From Flavobacterium sp. (lineage in GTDB: Bacteria; Bacteroidota; Bacteroidia; Flavobacteriales; Flavobacteriaceae), in assembly GCA_024644655.1 (NCBI GenBank), contig JAHEHJ010000026.1, positions 1 through 39,725 of the forward strand: 39,725 nt of DNA. Direction: 5' to 3'. Shown piece after piece: positions 26,162 through 35,344 of the stretch (its first letter is position 1; every line of letters begins with the position of its first letter). Position numbers and translations under genes: made by a program. The notes beneath the pieces were generated by a model that did not search any database, was not told the DNA's origin, and saw only the letters and a program-made list of their open reading frames with translations.

Positions 26162-28450
26162 TTATACTACTGTTTTCTTTCTTTTTCCCTTTTCTTGGGC
26201 ATCAACTACGGCTACTGCAACCATATTTACCATCTCTTCTACACTGGCACCCAACTGGAATACATGTACCGCTTTTTCCATGCCCAACATAATAGGACCC
26301 ACAGAATCAACATTATACAGCTCTTTCAACAATTTATAGGTAATGTTAGCAGCCTCCAAATTGGGAAATATCAAGGTATTGACTTTCTTACCCGCTAATT
26401 TTGAAAAAGGAAACTTGGCTTTCAACATTTCTGGATTCAAAGCAAAGTCTGTTTGTATCTCTCCATCCACAATCAAATCAGGATAGTATTTATGTAAATA
26501 AGCTACTGCTTCCCGAACTTTAGAAGCACTTTCGTGTGCTGACGAACCAAAATTAGAGAAAGACACCATAGCCATCACAGGCTCCATACCAAACATCCGT
26601 ACGGTTTTGGCTGTCATTAAAGCAATTTTTGCCAAATCATCTGCGGTTGGATTAGGATTAATTGCGGTATCCGACAAAAACATCGGACCTCTATTGGTCA
26701 TCATCATATTGGTCGTAGCAATCAATGTAATCCCTGGAGCTTTACCAATCAACTGCATCAGCGGTTTAACGGTAGTAGGGTAACTTCTAGAATACCCAGA
26801 TACCATTGCGTCTGCATCACCTTCATTCACCATCATCGCAGCAAAATAATTTCGCTCACGCATCCATTTTTGAGCATCCAACAAAGAAATTCCTCTACGT
26901 TGTCTCGATTTCCAATACATGTCAGCATATTTCAATCGACGCCCATCTTCTTCTTTTGTTTTAGGATCAAAAATAGGCACATCGGCTTCAAAACCTAACT
27001 CTTCTTTTAATTCTAAAATCACTTCTTTATTCCCTAACAAAATAGGATGTGCTATCCCTTCTTCATAAGCTATTTGAGCTGCTTTTAAAACATCCAAATG
27101 ATCGGCCTCAGCAAATACAACGCGTTTTGGATCAGTCTTAGCTCGATTGGTCAACAAACGAACCATTTTATTATCAGAACCCAATCGGTCTAGCAATTCG
27201 CTTTCATATTTCGCCCAATCAGTGATAGGATGCAAAGCCACTCCCGATTCCATAGCCGCACGCGCTACTGCTGGTGCTACTACCGCTATCAAACGAGGAT
27301 CAAAAGGTTTTGGAATTATATAATCACGTCCAAAATTCAAACGGGTCTCACCATAAGCAATATTCACTTGCTCAGGCACATGTTCCTTAGCTAAATCTGC
27401 CAAAGCACGAACTGCAGCCATCTTCATAGCTTCATTTATTTTTGTCGCTCTAACATCTAAGGCCCCTCGGAATATATACGGGAATCCCAATACGTTGTTC
27501 ACCTGATTTGGATGATCCGAACGCCCGGTTGCCATTATAATATCTTTTCGAGTAGCAATTGCTAAATCATAATCTATCTCAGGAATTGGATTGGCCATTG
27601 CAAAAACAATGGGATCTTTGGCCATGCCTAACAACATTTCCGGAGTCAAGATATTCCCAGCAGACAATCCTAAAAATACATCTGCCCCTACTAAAGCCTC
27701 TTTCAAGTGAGTCCCTTGAGCCCCATGGGTATATTTTTGTTGTAATTCCGATAAATCAACGCGCTCTTTACACAATACACCATCTTTATCAAACATAGTT
27801 ATGTGTTCTGCTTTTACGCCTAATAACAAATATAAATTGGCACAAGCCAAAGCAGCCGAACCGGCACCCGATATAACTACTTTTACCGATTCTGTCTTTT
27901 TATGAGCCAATTCTAACGCATTCAATAAAGCCGCAGAAGATATAATCGCCGTTCCGTGTTGGTCATCATGCATTACAGGAATATCCAATTCTGCGACCAA
28001 TCTGCGCTCAATTTCAAAAGACTCTGGTGCTTTTATATCTTCTAAATTAATTCCTCCAAAAGTGGGAGCAATATTTTTAACCGTCTCAATAAACGCATCG
28101 ATATCTTTAGTACCAACTTCAATGTCAAACACATCTATATCAGCAAATATTTTAAACAACAATGCTTTCCCCTCCATAACGGGCTTTGAGGCTTCAGGTC
28201 CGATATCGCCCAATCCTAAAACCGCCGTTCCATTAGTAATAACCGCAACTAAATTACCTTTAGCGGTATACTTATACACATTATTGATATCCTTTGCAAT
28301 CTCCAAACAAGGCTCAGCAACACCTGGCGAATAGGCCAATGACAAATCCCGTTGGGTTGCGTATTTTTTGGTAGGAACTACTTGAATTTTCCCTGGAGTG
28401 GGCTTAGCGTGGTATAAAAGTGCTTCGCGTCGTTTACTATATTTATTCAT
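26162..28450 (-). CDS. maeB: NADP-dependent malic enzyme with C-terminal phosphotransacetylase-like domain
   Basis: The enzyme decarboxylates malate to pyruvate with reduction of NAD(P). The 762-residue protein is the two-domain MaeB type. The malic enzyme part (about 1-425) has LAYSPGVAEPCLEI, a catalytic and metal region around FGGINLEDIKAPESFEIE, MHDDQHGTAI, and the nucleotide-binding loop VVISGAGSAALACA. A phosphotransacetylase-like domain (about 430-755) follows, with KRVVFAEADHLDVLKAAQIA and DAMVSGYSRSYPTTVKP. In known MaeB proteins the latter is a regulatory, acetyl-CoA-sensing domain rather than an active transferase. It is a single gene with its own -7 element at 28471-28478 and is well separated from queG by 479 bp. 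NADP preference is assumed from the family. Confidence 0.93.
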   Translation of the reverse strand: MNKYSKRREALLYHAKPTPGKIQVVPTKKYATQRDLSLAYSPGVAEPCLEIAKDINNVYKYTAKGNLVAVITNGTAVLGLGDIGPEASKPVMEGKALLFKIFADIDVFDIEVGTKDIDAFIETVKNIAPTFGGINLEDIKAPESFEIERRLVAELDIPVMHDDQHGTAIISSAALLNALELAHKKTESVKVVISGAGSAALACANLYLLLGVKAEHITMFDKDGVLCKERVDLSELQQKYTHGAQGTHLKEALVGADVFLGLSAGNILTPEMLLGMAKDPIVFAMANPIPEIDYDLAIATRKDIIMATGRSDHPNQVNNVLGFPYIFRGALDVRATKINEAMKMAAVRALADLAKEHVPEQVNIAYGETRLNFGRDYIIPKPFDPRLIAVVAPAVARAAMESGVALHPITDWAKYESELLDRLGSDNKMVRLLTNRAKTDPKRVVFAEADHLDVLKAAQIAYEEGIAHPILLGNKEVILELKEELGFEADVPIFDPKTKEEDGRRLKYADMYWKSRQRRGISLLDAQKWMRERNYFAAMMVNEGDADAMVSGYSRSYPTTVKPLMQLIGKAPGITLIATTNMMMTNRGPMFLSDTAINPNPTADDLAKIALMTAKTVRMFGMEPVMAMVSFSNFGSSAHESASKVREAVAYLHKYYPDLIVDGEIQTDFALNPEMLKAKFPFSKLAGKKVNTLIFPNLEAANITYKLLKELYNVDSVGPIMLGMEKAVHVFQLGASVEEMVNMVAVAVVDAQEKGKRKKTVV

Positions 28451-28470
28451 GGTGTTTACAATTGAATATA

Positions 28471-28478
28471 CAAAGGTA
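28471..28478 (-). promoter_or_regulatory. -7 promoter element for maeB
   Basis: Minus strand TACCTTTG matches TAnnTTTG, 20 nt before the maeB ATG. A -33 TTG is not seen. Confidence 0.5.
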
Positions 28479-28764
28479 GAAGACTCAGCCTAAATTCGAA
28501 ACTTTTACGAAGTTCTTTTTGCACAATCTTGTAGTAGTTTCGTTAAAAAATCAGGAAAGCTGTATTTGTTTTATCTTATAGAGTAGAATTCAAAGCAGCA
28601 AATGAAAACCATTCAAAACAATGATGTAATACAGACATTCATTTACAACCCTAAATTAATGGAATAAGGAACACCTATAAATGAAAATAACAGACAAAAA
28701 TGATTAGTTTGTCCGCATGAAATGCAATAAAATAGCACTCCGAAAACTCAAGCGGGTTGGCATT

Positions 28765-28851
28765 AAAAACGATACGGACGACTTTTTTCGTTCGTCAAGA
28801 CGAACCGCACAACTGGTCAGGACGAATCGTTTGGTTCGTCAGGTCGTTTTT
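28765..28851. repeat. Nested inverted-repeat element with four GTTCGTC/GACGAAC units
   Basis: GTTCGTC (28790-28796) pairs with GACGAAC (28799-28805) across two bases. GACGAA (28821-28826) pairs with TTCGTC (28835-28840) across eight. An outer pair, AAAAACGA (28765-28772) and TCGTTTTT (28844-28851), encloses both. The repeat is clearly richer in G+C than its surroundings. It may be a small palindromic mobile element, a protein-binding array or a structured RNA region. It lies beyond the queG stop but is not followed by a normal T-tract on that strand. Confidence 0.6.
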
Positions 28852-28929
28852 TGTACGGTTGAAATTACTAATTTATACGGATGTTTTTTAAACTAAAACA
28901 CTTATGTATTTTGGAATAAGAGCAGTGAC

Positions 28930-29859
28930 TTATTTTTTCAAGAAATCAATATTTCGACGCAATCCTGTATATTGAGCTCTATTAACGGCTGAAGATTTGA
29001 AGACCGCTGCAAAGGTGTCTTCTGTGATTTCTTCCCAATCTTTCTTAGTGTAACCCAACAAATCCTTATGGGGTTCAAAATGAGGTTCCCGATGCGGTTT
29101 AGAAAAACGATTCCACGGGCACACATCTTGACAGACATCACAACCAAACATCCAATCGTCTAATTTCCCTTTCATCTCTTGGGGAATGTGTTCTTTCAAC
29201 TCAATCGTAAAATAGGAAATACACTTGCTGCCATCAACAACAGAAGGCGCAATAATGGCTTGCGTAGGACAGGCATCTAAACAAGCTGTACAAGTACCAC
29301 AATGATCGGTAGTTGGTGAATCATAAACCAACTCCAAATCTACTATCAATTCGGCAATAAAATAAAAGGAACCCACTTGCTGGGTTAACAGGTTGTTGTT
29401 TTTTCCAACCCAACCCAAGCCACTTTTGGCTGCCCAAGCTTTTTCCATTACGGGGGCAAAATCGATAAAGGCTCTTCCATATACATCACCTATTTCCCGC
29501 TTGATTGAATTTAGTAATTTTTTTAACTTCTTTTTGATTACATAATGGTAATCTTTACCATAGGCATATTTTGAAATCTTATAACTGCCTTCTTGCTGTA
29601 GGGTTTCGGGATAATAATTCAGCAATAATGAAATAACACTCTTTCCACCTTCAACCAATAAAGTAGGATCCAAACGCTTGTCAAAATAGTCCTCCATATA
29701 GGTCATCTGCCCATGCCGCTTTTCGTGCAACCATCGTTCTAATCGAGGCGCTTCCTCTTCTAAAAAACCAGCTTTCGAAATACCACATGAGAAAAAACCG
29801 AGGCGTTGAGCTTCGGCTTTTATAAATTGAGTATATTTTTCAGTATTGGAATGTACCAT
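28930..29859 (-). CDS. queG: Epoxyqueuosine reductase QueG
   Basis: QueG reduces epoxyqueuosine to queuosine at the wobble base of tRNAs with GUN anticodons, using cobalamin and two [4Fe-4S] clusters. The 309-residue protein has the N-terminal domain ([17 protein letters not shown]), the central [23 protein letters not shown] block, and the ferredoxin-like cysteines [16 protein letters not shown] and [14 protein letters not shown], with [10 protein letters not shown] between. It is shorter than E. coli QueG (379), which has extra C-terminal HEAT repeats. The short form is common in Bacteroidota. The start overlaps the ruvB stop by one base (TAATG), so it is translationally coupled to ruvB. 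Confidence 0.96.
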   Translation of the reverse strand: MVHSNTEKYTQFIKAEAQRLGFFSCGISKAGFLEEEAPRLERWLHEKRHGQMTYMEDYFDKRLDPTLLVEGGKSVISLLLNYYPETLQQEGSYKISKYAYGKDYHYVIKKKLKKLLNSIKREIGDVYGRAFIDFAPVMEKAWAAKSGLGWVGKNNNLLTQQVGSFYFIAELIVDLELVYDSPTTDHCGTCTACLDACPTQAIIAPSVVDGSKCISYFTIELKEHIPQEMKGKLDDWMFGCDVCQDVCPWNRFSKPHREPHFEPHKDLLGYTKKDWEEITEDTFAAVFKSSAVNRAQYTGLRRNIDFLKK

Positions 29860-30881
29860 TAAAATAAACCTCCTTGCAGATTAGTATTAACTTTACCCAA
29901 ATGCTTATAGGCTTTTTCGGTTACTTCTCTACCACGTGGGGTGCGCACAATAAATCCTTCTTGTATTAAAAAAGGTTCATATACTTCTTCAATGGTTTCG
30001 CCACTTTCAGATACCGCGGTAGCCAAAGTCGATAATCCTACTGGCCCTCCTTTGAACTTTTCTATAATCGTAGTGAGTATTTTATTGTCCATTTCATCCA
30101 ACCCATGTGCATCTACATGCAAGGCTTGCAAGGCATAGCGCGCAATTTCGATATCAATTTTTCCATTCCCTTTGATTTGGGCAAAATCACGAACACGACG
30201 CAATAACGCATTGGCGATACGCGGAGTTCCACGACTACGACCCGCAATTTCAATGGCAGCCTCCATGGTAATTGGCATTTTTAAGATACTCGAACTTCGC
30301 TGAACGATAGTAGTCAACAATTCGGTATTATAATATTGTAAACGGCTTTGAATACCAAAACGGGCGCGCATTGGAGCTGTTAATAATCCGGAACGAGTGG
30401 TGGCCCCAACTAAGGTAAACGGATTCAAATTAATTTGCACCGTTCGGGCATTAGGTCCCGATTCAATCATGATATCAATTTTGAAATCTTCCATAGCCGA
30501 ATACAAGTATTCTTCTACTATTGGACTCAACCGATGAATCTCGTCTATAAACAACACATCGCGTTCTTCCAAATTAGTCAACAAACCAGCTAAATCACCA
30601 GGCTTATCCAACACCGGACCCGATGTGATTTTAATTCCTACGCCCAACTCATTGGCTAATATATTGGCTAAAGTAGTTTTGCCCAATCCAGGAGGTCCAT
30701 GAAACAATGTATGGTCTAAGGCTTCGTTTCGCAAATTAGCCGCTTCTACAAAAACTTTTAAATTATCCAATACTTGTTCCTGTCCAGTAAAATCATCAAA
30801 AGACAAAGGTCTCAACTTCTTTTCTAAGTCAAGTTCGTCTGGATTGAAATTGGAATTGGTGGGATTGAGATTCTCGTTCAT
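29859..30881 (-). CDS. ruvB: Holliday junction branch migration ATPase RuvB
   Basis: RuvB is the AAA+ motor that drives branch migration with RuvA. From the Met at 30881 the protein has 340 residues. It has the RuvB opening ([21 protein letters not shown]), Walker [12 protein letters not shown], Walker [10 protein letters not shown], sensor 1 GATTRSG, the arginine finger region (APMRARFG) and the C-terminal winged helix ending with [20 protein letters not shown] start at 30899 would add six residues. 30881 was preferred because it gives the usual N-terminus and because a -7-like element (TATATTTG, 30893-30886) overlaps the longer start. It is followed directly by queG. ruvA is in a separate operon. 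Confidence 0.96.
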   Translation of the reverse strand: MNENLNPTNSNFNPDELDLEKKLRPLSFDDFTGQEQVLDNLKVFVEAANLRNEALDHTLFHGPPGLGKTTLANILANELGVGIKITSGPVLDKPGDLAGLLTNLEERDVLFIDEIHRLSPIVEEYLYSAMEDFKIDIMIESGPNARTVQINLNPFTLVGATTRSGLLTAPMRARFGIQSRLQYYNTELLTTIVQRSSSILKMPITMEAAIEIAGRSRGTPRIANALLRRVRDFAQIKGNGKIDIEIARYALQALHVDAHGLDEMDNKILTTIIEKFKGGPVGLSTLATAVSESGETIEEVYEPFLIQEGFIVRTPRGREVTEKAYKHLGKVNTNLQGGLF

Positions 30882-30885
30882 ACCA

Positions 30886-30893
30886 CAAATATA
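30886..30893 (-). promoter_or_regulatory. -7-like element immediately before ruvB
   Basis: Minus strand TATATTTG matches TAnnTTTG but ends only 4 nt before the ATG at 30881. If used, the ruvB mRNA would be leaderless or nearly so. A chance match cannot be excluded. Confidence 0.3.
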
Positions 30894-30914
30894 TAACAAA
30901 GTTTAGTGCAAATA

Positions 30915-30945
30915 AAAATGCCTCTCCATTAAGGAAAGGCATTTT
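30915..30945 (-). terminator. Intrinsic terminator of the act-cox operon
   Basis: AAAATGCCTCTCC (30915-30927) and GGAAAGGCATTTT (30933-30945) form a 13-bp stem with one mismatch and a five-base ATTAA loop. It lies 21 bp beyond the subunit I stop on the minus strand and is followed by a T-rich stretch. Confidence 0.85.
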
Positions 30946-30966
30946 ATATATTTTATAAAAACCGAA

Positions 30967-32769
30967 TTAGTGGTGTAACACTTCTTCACCTGGTTTCATT
31001 GGAACGTTTTGAGGAACAAAGTCTTCATCATGTCCTGGTTTACTATAGTCATAAGGCCATCTGTGAACTTCTGGAAGTTCTCCAGGCCAGTTTCCATGTA
31101 TGTGCTCGATAGGAGCTGTCCATTCCAAGGTATTAGATCTCCATGGATTTTGTACCGTTTTTTTACCGTAGAATATACTACTAAAGAAGTTGTATAAGAA
31201 TACCAATTGGAACGCTCCACCAATCAAGGCAAAAGTAGTAATGATAACATTCACATTTTGCAACTCATCAAATAATGGGAAGTTAGTGTTGGTGTAATAA
31301 CGTCTTGGTAATCCAGCCATTCCGATAAAGTGCATTGGGAAGAATACACCATAAGCACAGATAGCAGTAACCCAGAAGTGAACATATCCTAAATTTTTAT
31401 TCAACATTCTACCAAACATTTTAGGGAACCAGTGGTAAATACCAGCAAACATTCCGTAAAGTGCAGAGATACCCATTACTAAGTGGAAGTGAGCTACCAC
31501 AAAATAAGTATCGTGAACGTTAATATCTAAAGTACTATCTCCAAGAATCAATCCTGTCAAACCTCCTGTAATGAAAGTTGAAACCAAACCGATAGAAAAC
31601 AACATTGCTGGATTCAATTGTAAGTTACCTTTCCATAATGTGGTAATATAATTAAACGCTTTTACAGCAGATGGAATAGCAATCAATAAAGTAGTAAAGG
31701 TAAATACTGAACCTAAGAACGGATTCATACCCGATACAAACATATGGTGACCCCAAACAATCGTAGATAAAAATGCGATAGCAATAATCGACATAATCAT
31801 CGCTCTATATCCAAAGATAGGTTTACGAGAATTAGTAGCAATAATTTCAGAAGTAATACCTAAAGCAGGTAATAATACAATATATACTTCAGGGTGACCT
31901 AAGAACCAGAACAAGTGTTCAAACAATACTGGTGAACCACCTTGGTAGTGCAATACTTCACCTGCAATATAAATGTCTGACAAGAAGAAAGAAGTACCAA
32001 AACTTCTATCCATAATCAACATCAAAGCTGCCGAAAGCAATACTGGAAAAGAGATAACACCGATAATAGCCGTTACAAAGAAAGCCCATATTGTTAAAGG
32101 CAAACGTGTCATAGCCATACCCTTAGTACGCAAGTTGATAACAGTTACAATATAGTTTAACGAACCTAATAAAGAAGCTGCAATAAAGATAGCCATCGAT
32201 ACCAACCATAATGTCATTCCTAAACCTGAACCAGACATGGCTTGTGGCAAAGCACACAATGGTGGATATATAGTCCATCCTGCTGAAGCCGGACCAGATT
32301 CAATGAAAAGAGAAATAACCATAATAACACTTGAAACAAAGAACAACCAATAGGAAACCATATTCAGGAATCCAGAAGCCATATCTCGTGCCCCAATTTG
32401 CAATGGAATTAATAAGTTACTAAACGTTCCACTCAATCCAGCAGTTAACACAAAGAATACCATGATGGTACCATGAATTGTAACTAAAGCCAAATAGGTT
32501 TCATTATTCATAACCCCTCCTGGAGCCATACGCTCACCTAGGAAAAAGCTAAATATTTTAAAAGATTCTTCAGGCCATGCCAATTGCATTCTGAAAAGCA
32601 TAGACATTCCTACACCAATTATACCCATAAAAATACCAGTAATCAAATACTGTTTCGCAATCATTTTATGATCAATACTAAAGATATATTTAGTAATGAA
32701 CGTATCTTTATGATGGTGTTCGTGGTCGTGGTCGTGACTGTGATCGTGATTGTGAGCTTCTGCTGACAT
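30967..32769 (-). CDS. ctaD: Cytochrome c oxidase subunit I (A-type haem-copper oxidase)
   Basis: Subunit I holds haem a and the haem a3-CuB centre where oxygen is reduced. The 600-residue protein has twelve or more helices and the key motifs. FWFLGHPEVYIVLLPALG gives a CuB His, the D-channel Glu and the cross-linked Tyr, as in A1-type enzymes. VWGHHMFVSGM supplies the other two CuB histidines. HDTYFVVAHFHLVMG supplies haem ligands. The N-terminus is unusual: residues 6-20 contain nine His alternating with Asp and Glu. It is the last gene of the act-cox operon, 21 bp after subunit II, and is followed by a terminator. Haem a biosynthesis (ctaB) is in the other oxidase locus. Confidence 0.96.
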   Translation of the reverse strand: MSAEAHNHDHSHDHDHEHHHKDTFITKYIFSIDHKMIAKQYLITGIFMGIIGVGMSMLFRMQLAWPEESFKIFSFFLGERMAPGGVMNNETYLALVTIHGTIMVFFVLTAGLSGTFSNLLIPLQIGARDMASGFLNMVSYWLFFVSSVIMVISLFIESGPASAGWTIYPPLCALPQAMSGSGLGMTLWLVSMAIFIAASLLGSLNYIVTVINLRTKGMAMTRLPLTIWAFFVTAIIGVISFPVLLSAALMLIMDRSFGTSFFLSDIYIAGEVLHYQGGSPVLFEHLFWFLGHPEVYIVLLPALGITSEIIATNSRKPIFGYRAMIMSIIAIAFLSTIVWGHHMFVSGMNPFLGSVFTFTTLLIAIPSAVKAFNYITTLWKGNLQLNPAMLFSIGLVSTFITGGLTGLILGDSTLDINVHDTYFVVAHFHLVMGISALYGMFAGIYHWFPKMFGRMLNKNLGYVHFWVTAICAYGVFFPMHFIGMAGLPRRYYTNTNFPLFDELQNVNVIITTFALIGGAFQLVFLYNFFSSIFYGKKTVQNPWRSNTLEWTAPIEHIHGNWPGELPEVHRWPYDYSKPGHDEDFVPQNVPMKPGEEVLHH

Positions 32770-32790
32770 ATAGGTTAACTTTTTAATTTA

Positions 32791-33972
32791 TTATTTTTTT
32801 ACTTCTGCACTAGCTACTACAGTAGTGTCTTTCACTGGAGCTGCTGTTGTGTCTTTTGATGGTGTAGCACCAGCTTCTGTAGCCTTAGCTTCTGTGGCTG
32901 CTTTTTTTACCGCCTGAACAATAGTTTCTTTATCTTTTAACCAAGCTTTGTATTCTTCAGGAGTATCAACTACAATTTTCATTTGCATGTTGTAGTGTGA
33001 AGCTCCACATATTTTATTACACAATAACAAATAATCAAAAGTATATGGATCTAAAGCTGGTTGTCCACTAGCCACAAGAGCTGTACTTTTTTGAGCACGG
33101 ATAGCATTAATTCCAGCCACTTTAGCAACGATACTAGGTCTTTCTCTCATTTCAGCAGTAGTAACTGTAGGAATGAATGTAAATTGAGTAACCATACCCG
33201 GTACACAGTTCATTTGAGCTCTAAAGTGAGGCATATAGGCAGAGTGCAATACATCTTGTGAACGCATTTTAAAAATAACTCTTTTTCCTTGTGGGATATG
33301 CAATTCAGATGAAGAAAAATCATCTTGTGCATTTGGATCTGCTAAATCAACACCCAAATTATTTACTCCTTCTATATAGCGTACATTAGCTTTTCCTAAT
33401 ACATTATCTGCACCAGCATAACGCGCTTCCCATTTAAATTGTTGTGCATATAATTCAATAACAATAGCATCATCTTTATCTTTATCAGACACAAACATGA
33501 TATTAGTCCATGCATATAATCCATAAAGAATCAAACCAGCTAATACTACAGCAGGAATAATACTCCAAACGAATTCTAATTTATTGTTATCCGCAAAGTA
33601 CAATGCTTTTTGTCCTTTTCTACCTCTGTATTTGAAAGCGAAATAGTGCAATAAAGCTTGAGTAATTGTTTGAACAAAGAAAATCAATACTAATGTAATA
33701 GTCATTAAGTTATCAACTTCAGGTCCATGAGCAGATGCAGAGTCACCTAGCAAAGGGAAACTGCTATAGTTCCATAAACAATATAGTGTAGTTAAGTATA
33801 TGAAACCCAAAAAACCAAACATTAGGTAACCGTTTACTTTATTGTCATTTTCATTAGCAATTTGTGTGGTATCCGAATTTCCACCTACTTGTGTTAAGTC
33901 GAATATTTTAGTTAACTGCCATAATGCAACAGCTAATAAAACTACAACTATAAGTACCATAAGAGTCGTCAT
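32791..33972 (-). CDS. ctaC: Cytochrome c oxidase subunit II (CuA-containing)
   Basis: Subunit II accepts electrons at the binuclear CuA site. The 393-residue protein has four predicted N-terminal helices (about 3-20, 47-68, 89-110 and 135-160) where two are usual. The cupredoxin domain starts near IVIELYAQQFKWEARY. CuA ligands are complete: His243 (VLHSAYMPHFR) and Cys318, Cys322, His326 and Met329 (CNKICGASHYNM). There is no fused cytochrome c domain; the tail (about 345-393) is Ala/Lys/Thr-rich and probably flexible. It sits 19 bp after actF, so electrons can come from the ACIII cytochrome ActE or a soluble cytochrome c. Confidence 0.95.
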   Translation of the reverse strand: MTTLMVLIVVVLLAVALWQLTKIFDLTQVGGNSDTTQIANENDNKVNGYLMFGFLGFIYLTTLYCLWNYSSFPLLGDSASAHGPEVDNLMTITLVLIFFVQTITQALLHYFAFKYRGRKGQKALYFADNNKLEFVWSIIPAVVLAGLILYGLYAWTNIMFVSDKDKDDAIVIELYAQQFKWEARYAGADNVLGKANVRYIEGVNNLGVDLADPNAQDDFSSSELHIPQGKRVIFKMRSQDVLHSAYMPHFRAQMNCVPGMVTQFTFIPTVTTAEMRERPSIVAKVAGINAIRAQKSTALVASGQPALDPYTFDYLLLCNKICGASHYNMQMKIVVDTPEEYKAWLKDKETIVQAVKKAATEAKATEAGATPSKDTTAAPVKDTTVVASAEVKK

Positions 33973-33991
33973 TTGTAATTTACTTTAAATA

Positions 33992-35317
33992 TTAATAATG
34001 AAAATGTTTGCTTTCTTCAATAAATGGGTTTCGTTTTGGTACTAACGGAGCTTTTGTTAAAGCAGTAAATACTACAAAAATGAACAAACCTAAGAAGAAT
34101 AAAATAGAGGCGATTTCAGGAATACCGATGAACCATTGTTCACCAACAGTAGCTGGCATAATCATATTAAAGAAATCCACATAGTGACCAAATAGTATAA
34201 TAATTCCAGCCATCACAATAATCCAATAAATACGTTTGAAATCGGTATTGATTAACAATAATATTGGGAATATGAAATTCAATACAAATGCACCAAAGAA
34301 AGTGATATTGAAATGATCAATACGTGTTTTAAAATAGGTTACCTCTTCTGGAATATTTGAATACCAAATCAACATGAATTGAGAGAACCATAAGTAAGTC
34401 CAGAAAACACTGATACCAAACATGAATTTAGATAAATCGTGGATGTGACTTGAATTTACATTTTCTAAATACCCTTTTGATTTCAAATAAATAGTAACCA
34501 ATTGAATTGTAGTAATACCACTCACAAAGAAACTAGCGAATACATACCATCCAAACAATGTACTGAACCAGTGTGGGTCAACAGACATAATCCAATCCCA
34601 TGACATGATAGACTCAGAAACGATAAAGAATACTAAGAATCCAGCAGACATTTTGAAGTTCTTTTTATAGAATGTATTATCAGTAGCCTCGTCTTGAGCA
34701 AGACAGTTTTTTCTAGATAAATAACGGTATAAATTCCATCCTGATAAGAATATAACAGCACGGATAATCCAAAATGGGAAATTTAAATACCCAGATTTCC
34801 CTGCAATCATTTTGTCATAATGTTCGTTACCTGGTGTAGTTACACCTTCTTGCAACCAAGCAAACAAATGATTGAAATGCAAACCAGATAAGATTAAAAT
34901 AACGAAGAAAATGATAGAACCTGGTAATAAATACGAAGTAACACCTTGCATTACTCTAAATAAAACAGGAGACCATCCCGCTTGTGCCACTTGTTGAATC
35001 GCATAAAATGCTAATGCACCCATTGCAATTAACATGCAGAAAATACAAGCCACATATAAAGCAGCCCAAGGTTTGTTTTGCAATTGTTGGAACACATGCG
35101 CTACGTGCTCTTTGTGTTCTGCAACAGCTTTAGCATCATGTTTTTCAACTTCATGGTGAGCTGTAGCCCCTTCATGATGAGCTTCTTCGGCCTTTAAAAT
35201 GGTTTCTACGTCTTGAATTGTTTTTGGCGCGGTTAAAAAACCATACCCAATTCCTAAAACTCCTACGAGCATTAAGACGAATGAAAATGTTTTTAATTTA
35301 CTAGAAAAGGTATACAT
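33992..35317 (-). CDS. actF: Alternative Complex III subunit ActF
   Basis: ActF is a membrane subunit of Alternative Complex III, which oxidises menaquinol in place of cytochrome bc1. The 441-residue protein has about ten helices and resembles a reduced form of the NrfD-like ActC fold. Conserved blocks include SESIMSWDWIMSVDPHWFSTLFGWYVFASFF and FGISVFWTYLWFSQFMLIWYSNIPEE. A His/Glu-rich segment at 47-74 lies after the first helix. It is 27 bp after actE and 19 bp before subunit II, in the standard order of Bacteroidota act-cox clusters. Confidence 0.93.
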   Translation of the reverse strand: MYTFSSKLKTFSFVLMLVGVLGIGYGFLTAPKTIQDVETILKAEEAHHEGATAHHEVEKHDAKAVAEHKEHVAHVFQQLQNKPWAALYVACIFCMLIAMGALAFYAIQQVAQAGWSPVLFRVMQGVTSYLLPGSIIFFVILILSGLHFNHLFAWLQEGVTTPGNEHYDKMIAGKSGYLNFPFWIIRAVIFLSGWNLYRYLSRKNCLAQDEATDNTFYKKNFKMSAGFLVFFIVSESIMSWDWIMSVDPHWFSTLFGWYVFASFFVSGITTIQLVTIYLKSKGYLENVNSSHIHDLSKFMFGISVFWTYLWFSQFMLIWYSNIPEEVTYFKTRIDHFNITFFGAFVLNFIFPILLLINTDFKRIYWIIVMAGIIILFGHYVDFFNMIMPATVGEQWFIGIPEIASILFFLGLFIFVVFTALTKAPLVPKRNPFIEESKHFHY

Positions 35318-35344
35318 ATCTATAATAATCAGATTATTCTACAA

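Larger units (their letters stand above)
28451..28929. other. 479-bp intergenic region with promoter and inverted-repeat element
   Basis: The left end holds the maeB -7 element. The middle is AT-rich with no supported gene. The right half contains the nested inverted-repeat element (28765-28851) and a 59-codon open frame (28717-28896) that runs through it. I do not consider the frame a gene. No RNA gene was recognised. Confidence 0.6.

Noticed and set aside
26117..26398. Plus-strand open frame across the 3' end of maeB and the ruvA promoter
   Set aside because: Mostly antisense to the conserved phosphotransacetylase-like domain, no family resemblance.
28717..28896. 59-codon plus-strand open frame running through the inverted-repeat element
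   Set aside because: It has no recognisable domain, no promoter at the usual spacing, and its coding content is dominated by the palindromic repeats. Most likely a chance frame.
32584..32766. Plus-strand open frame opposite the His-rich start of oxidase subunit I
   Set aside because: It is the antisense of a conserved gene; its Val-rich end simply reflects the His/Asp codons on the other strand.
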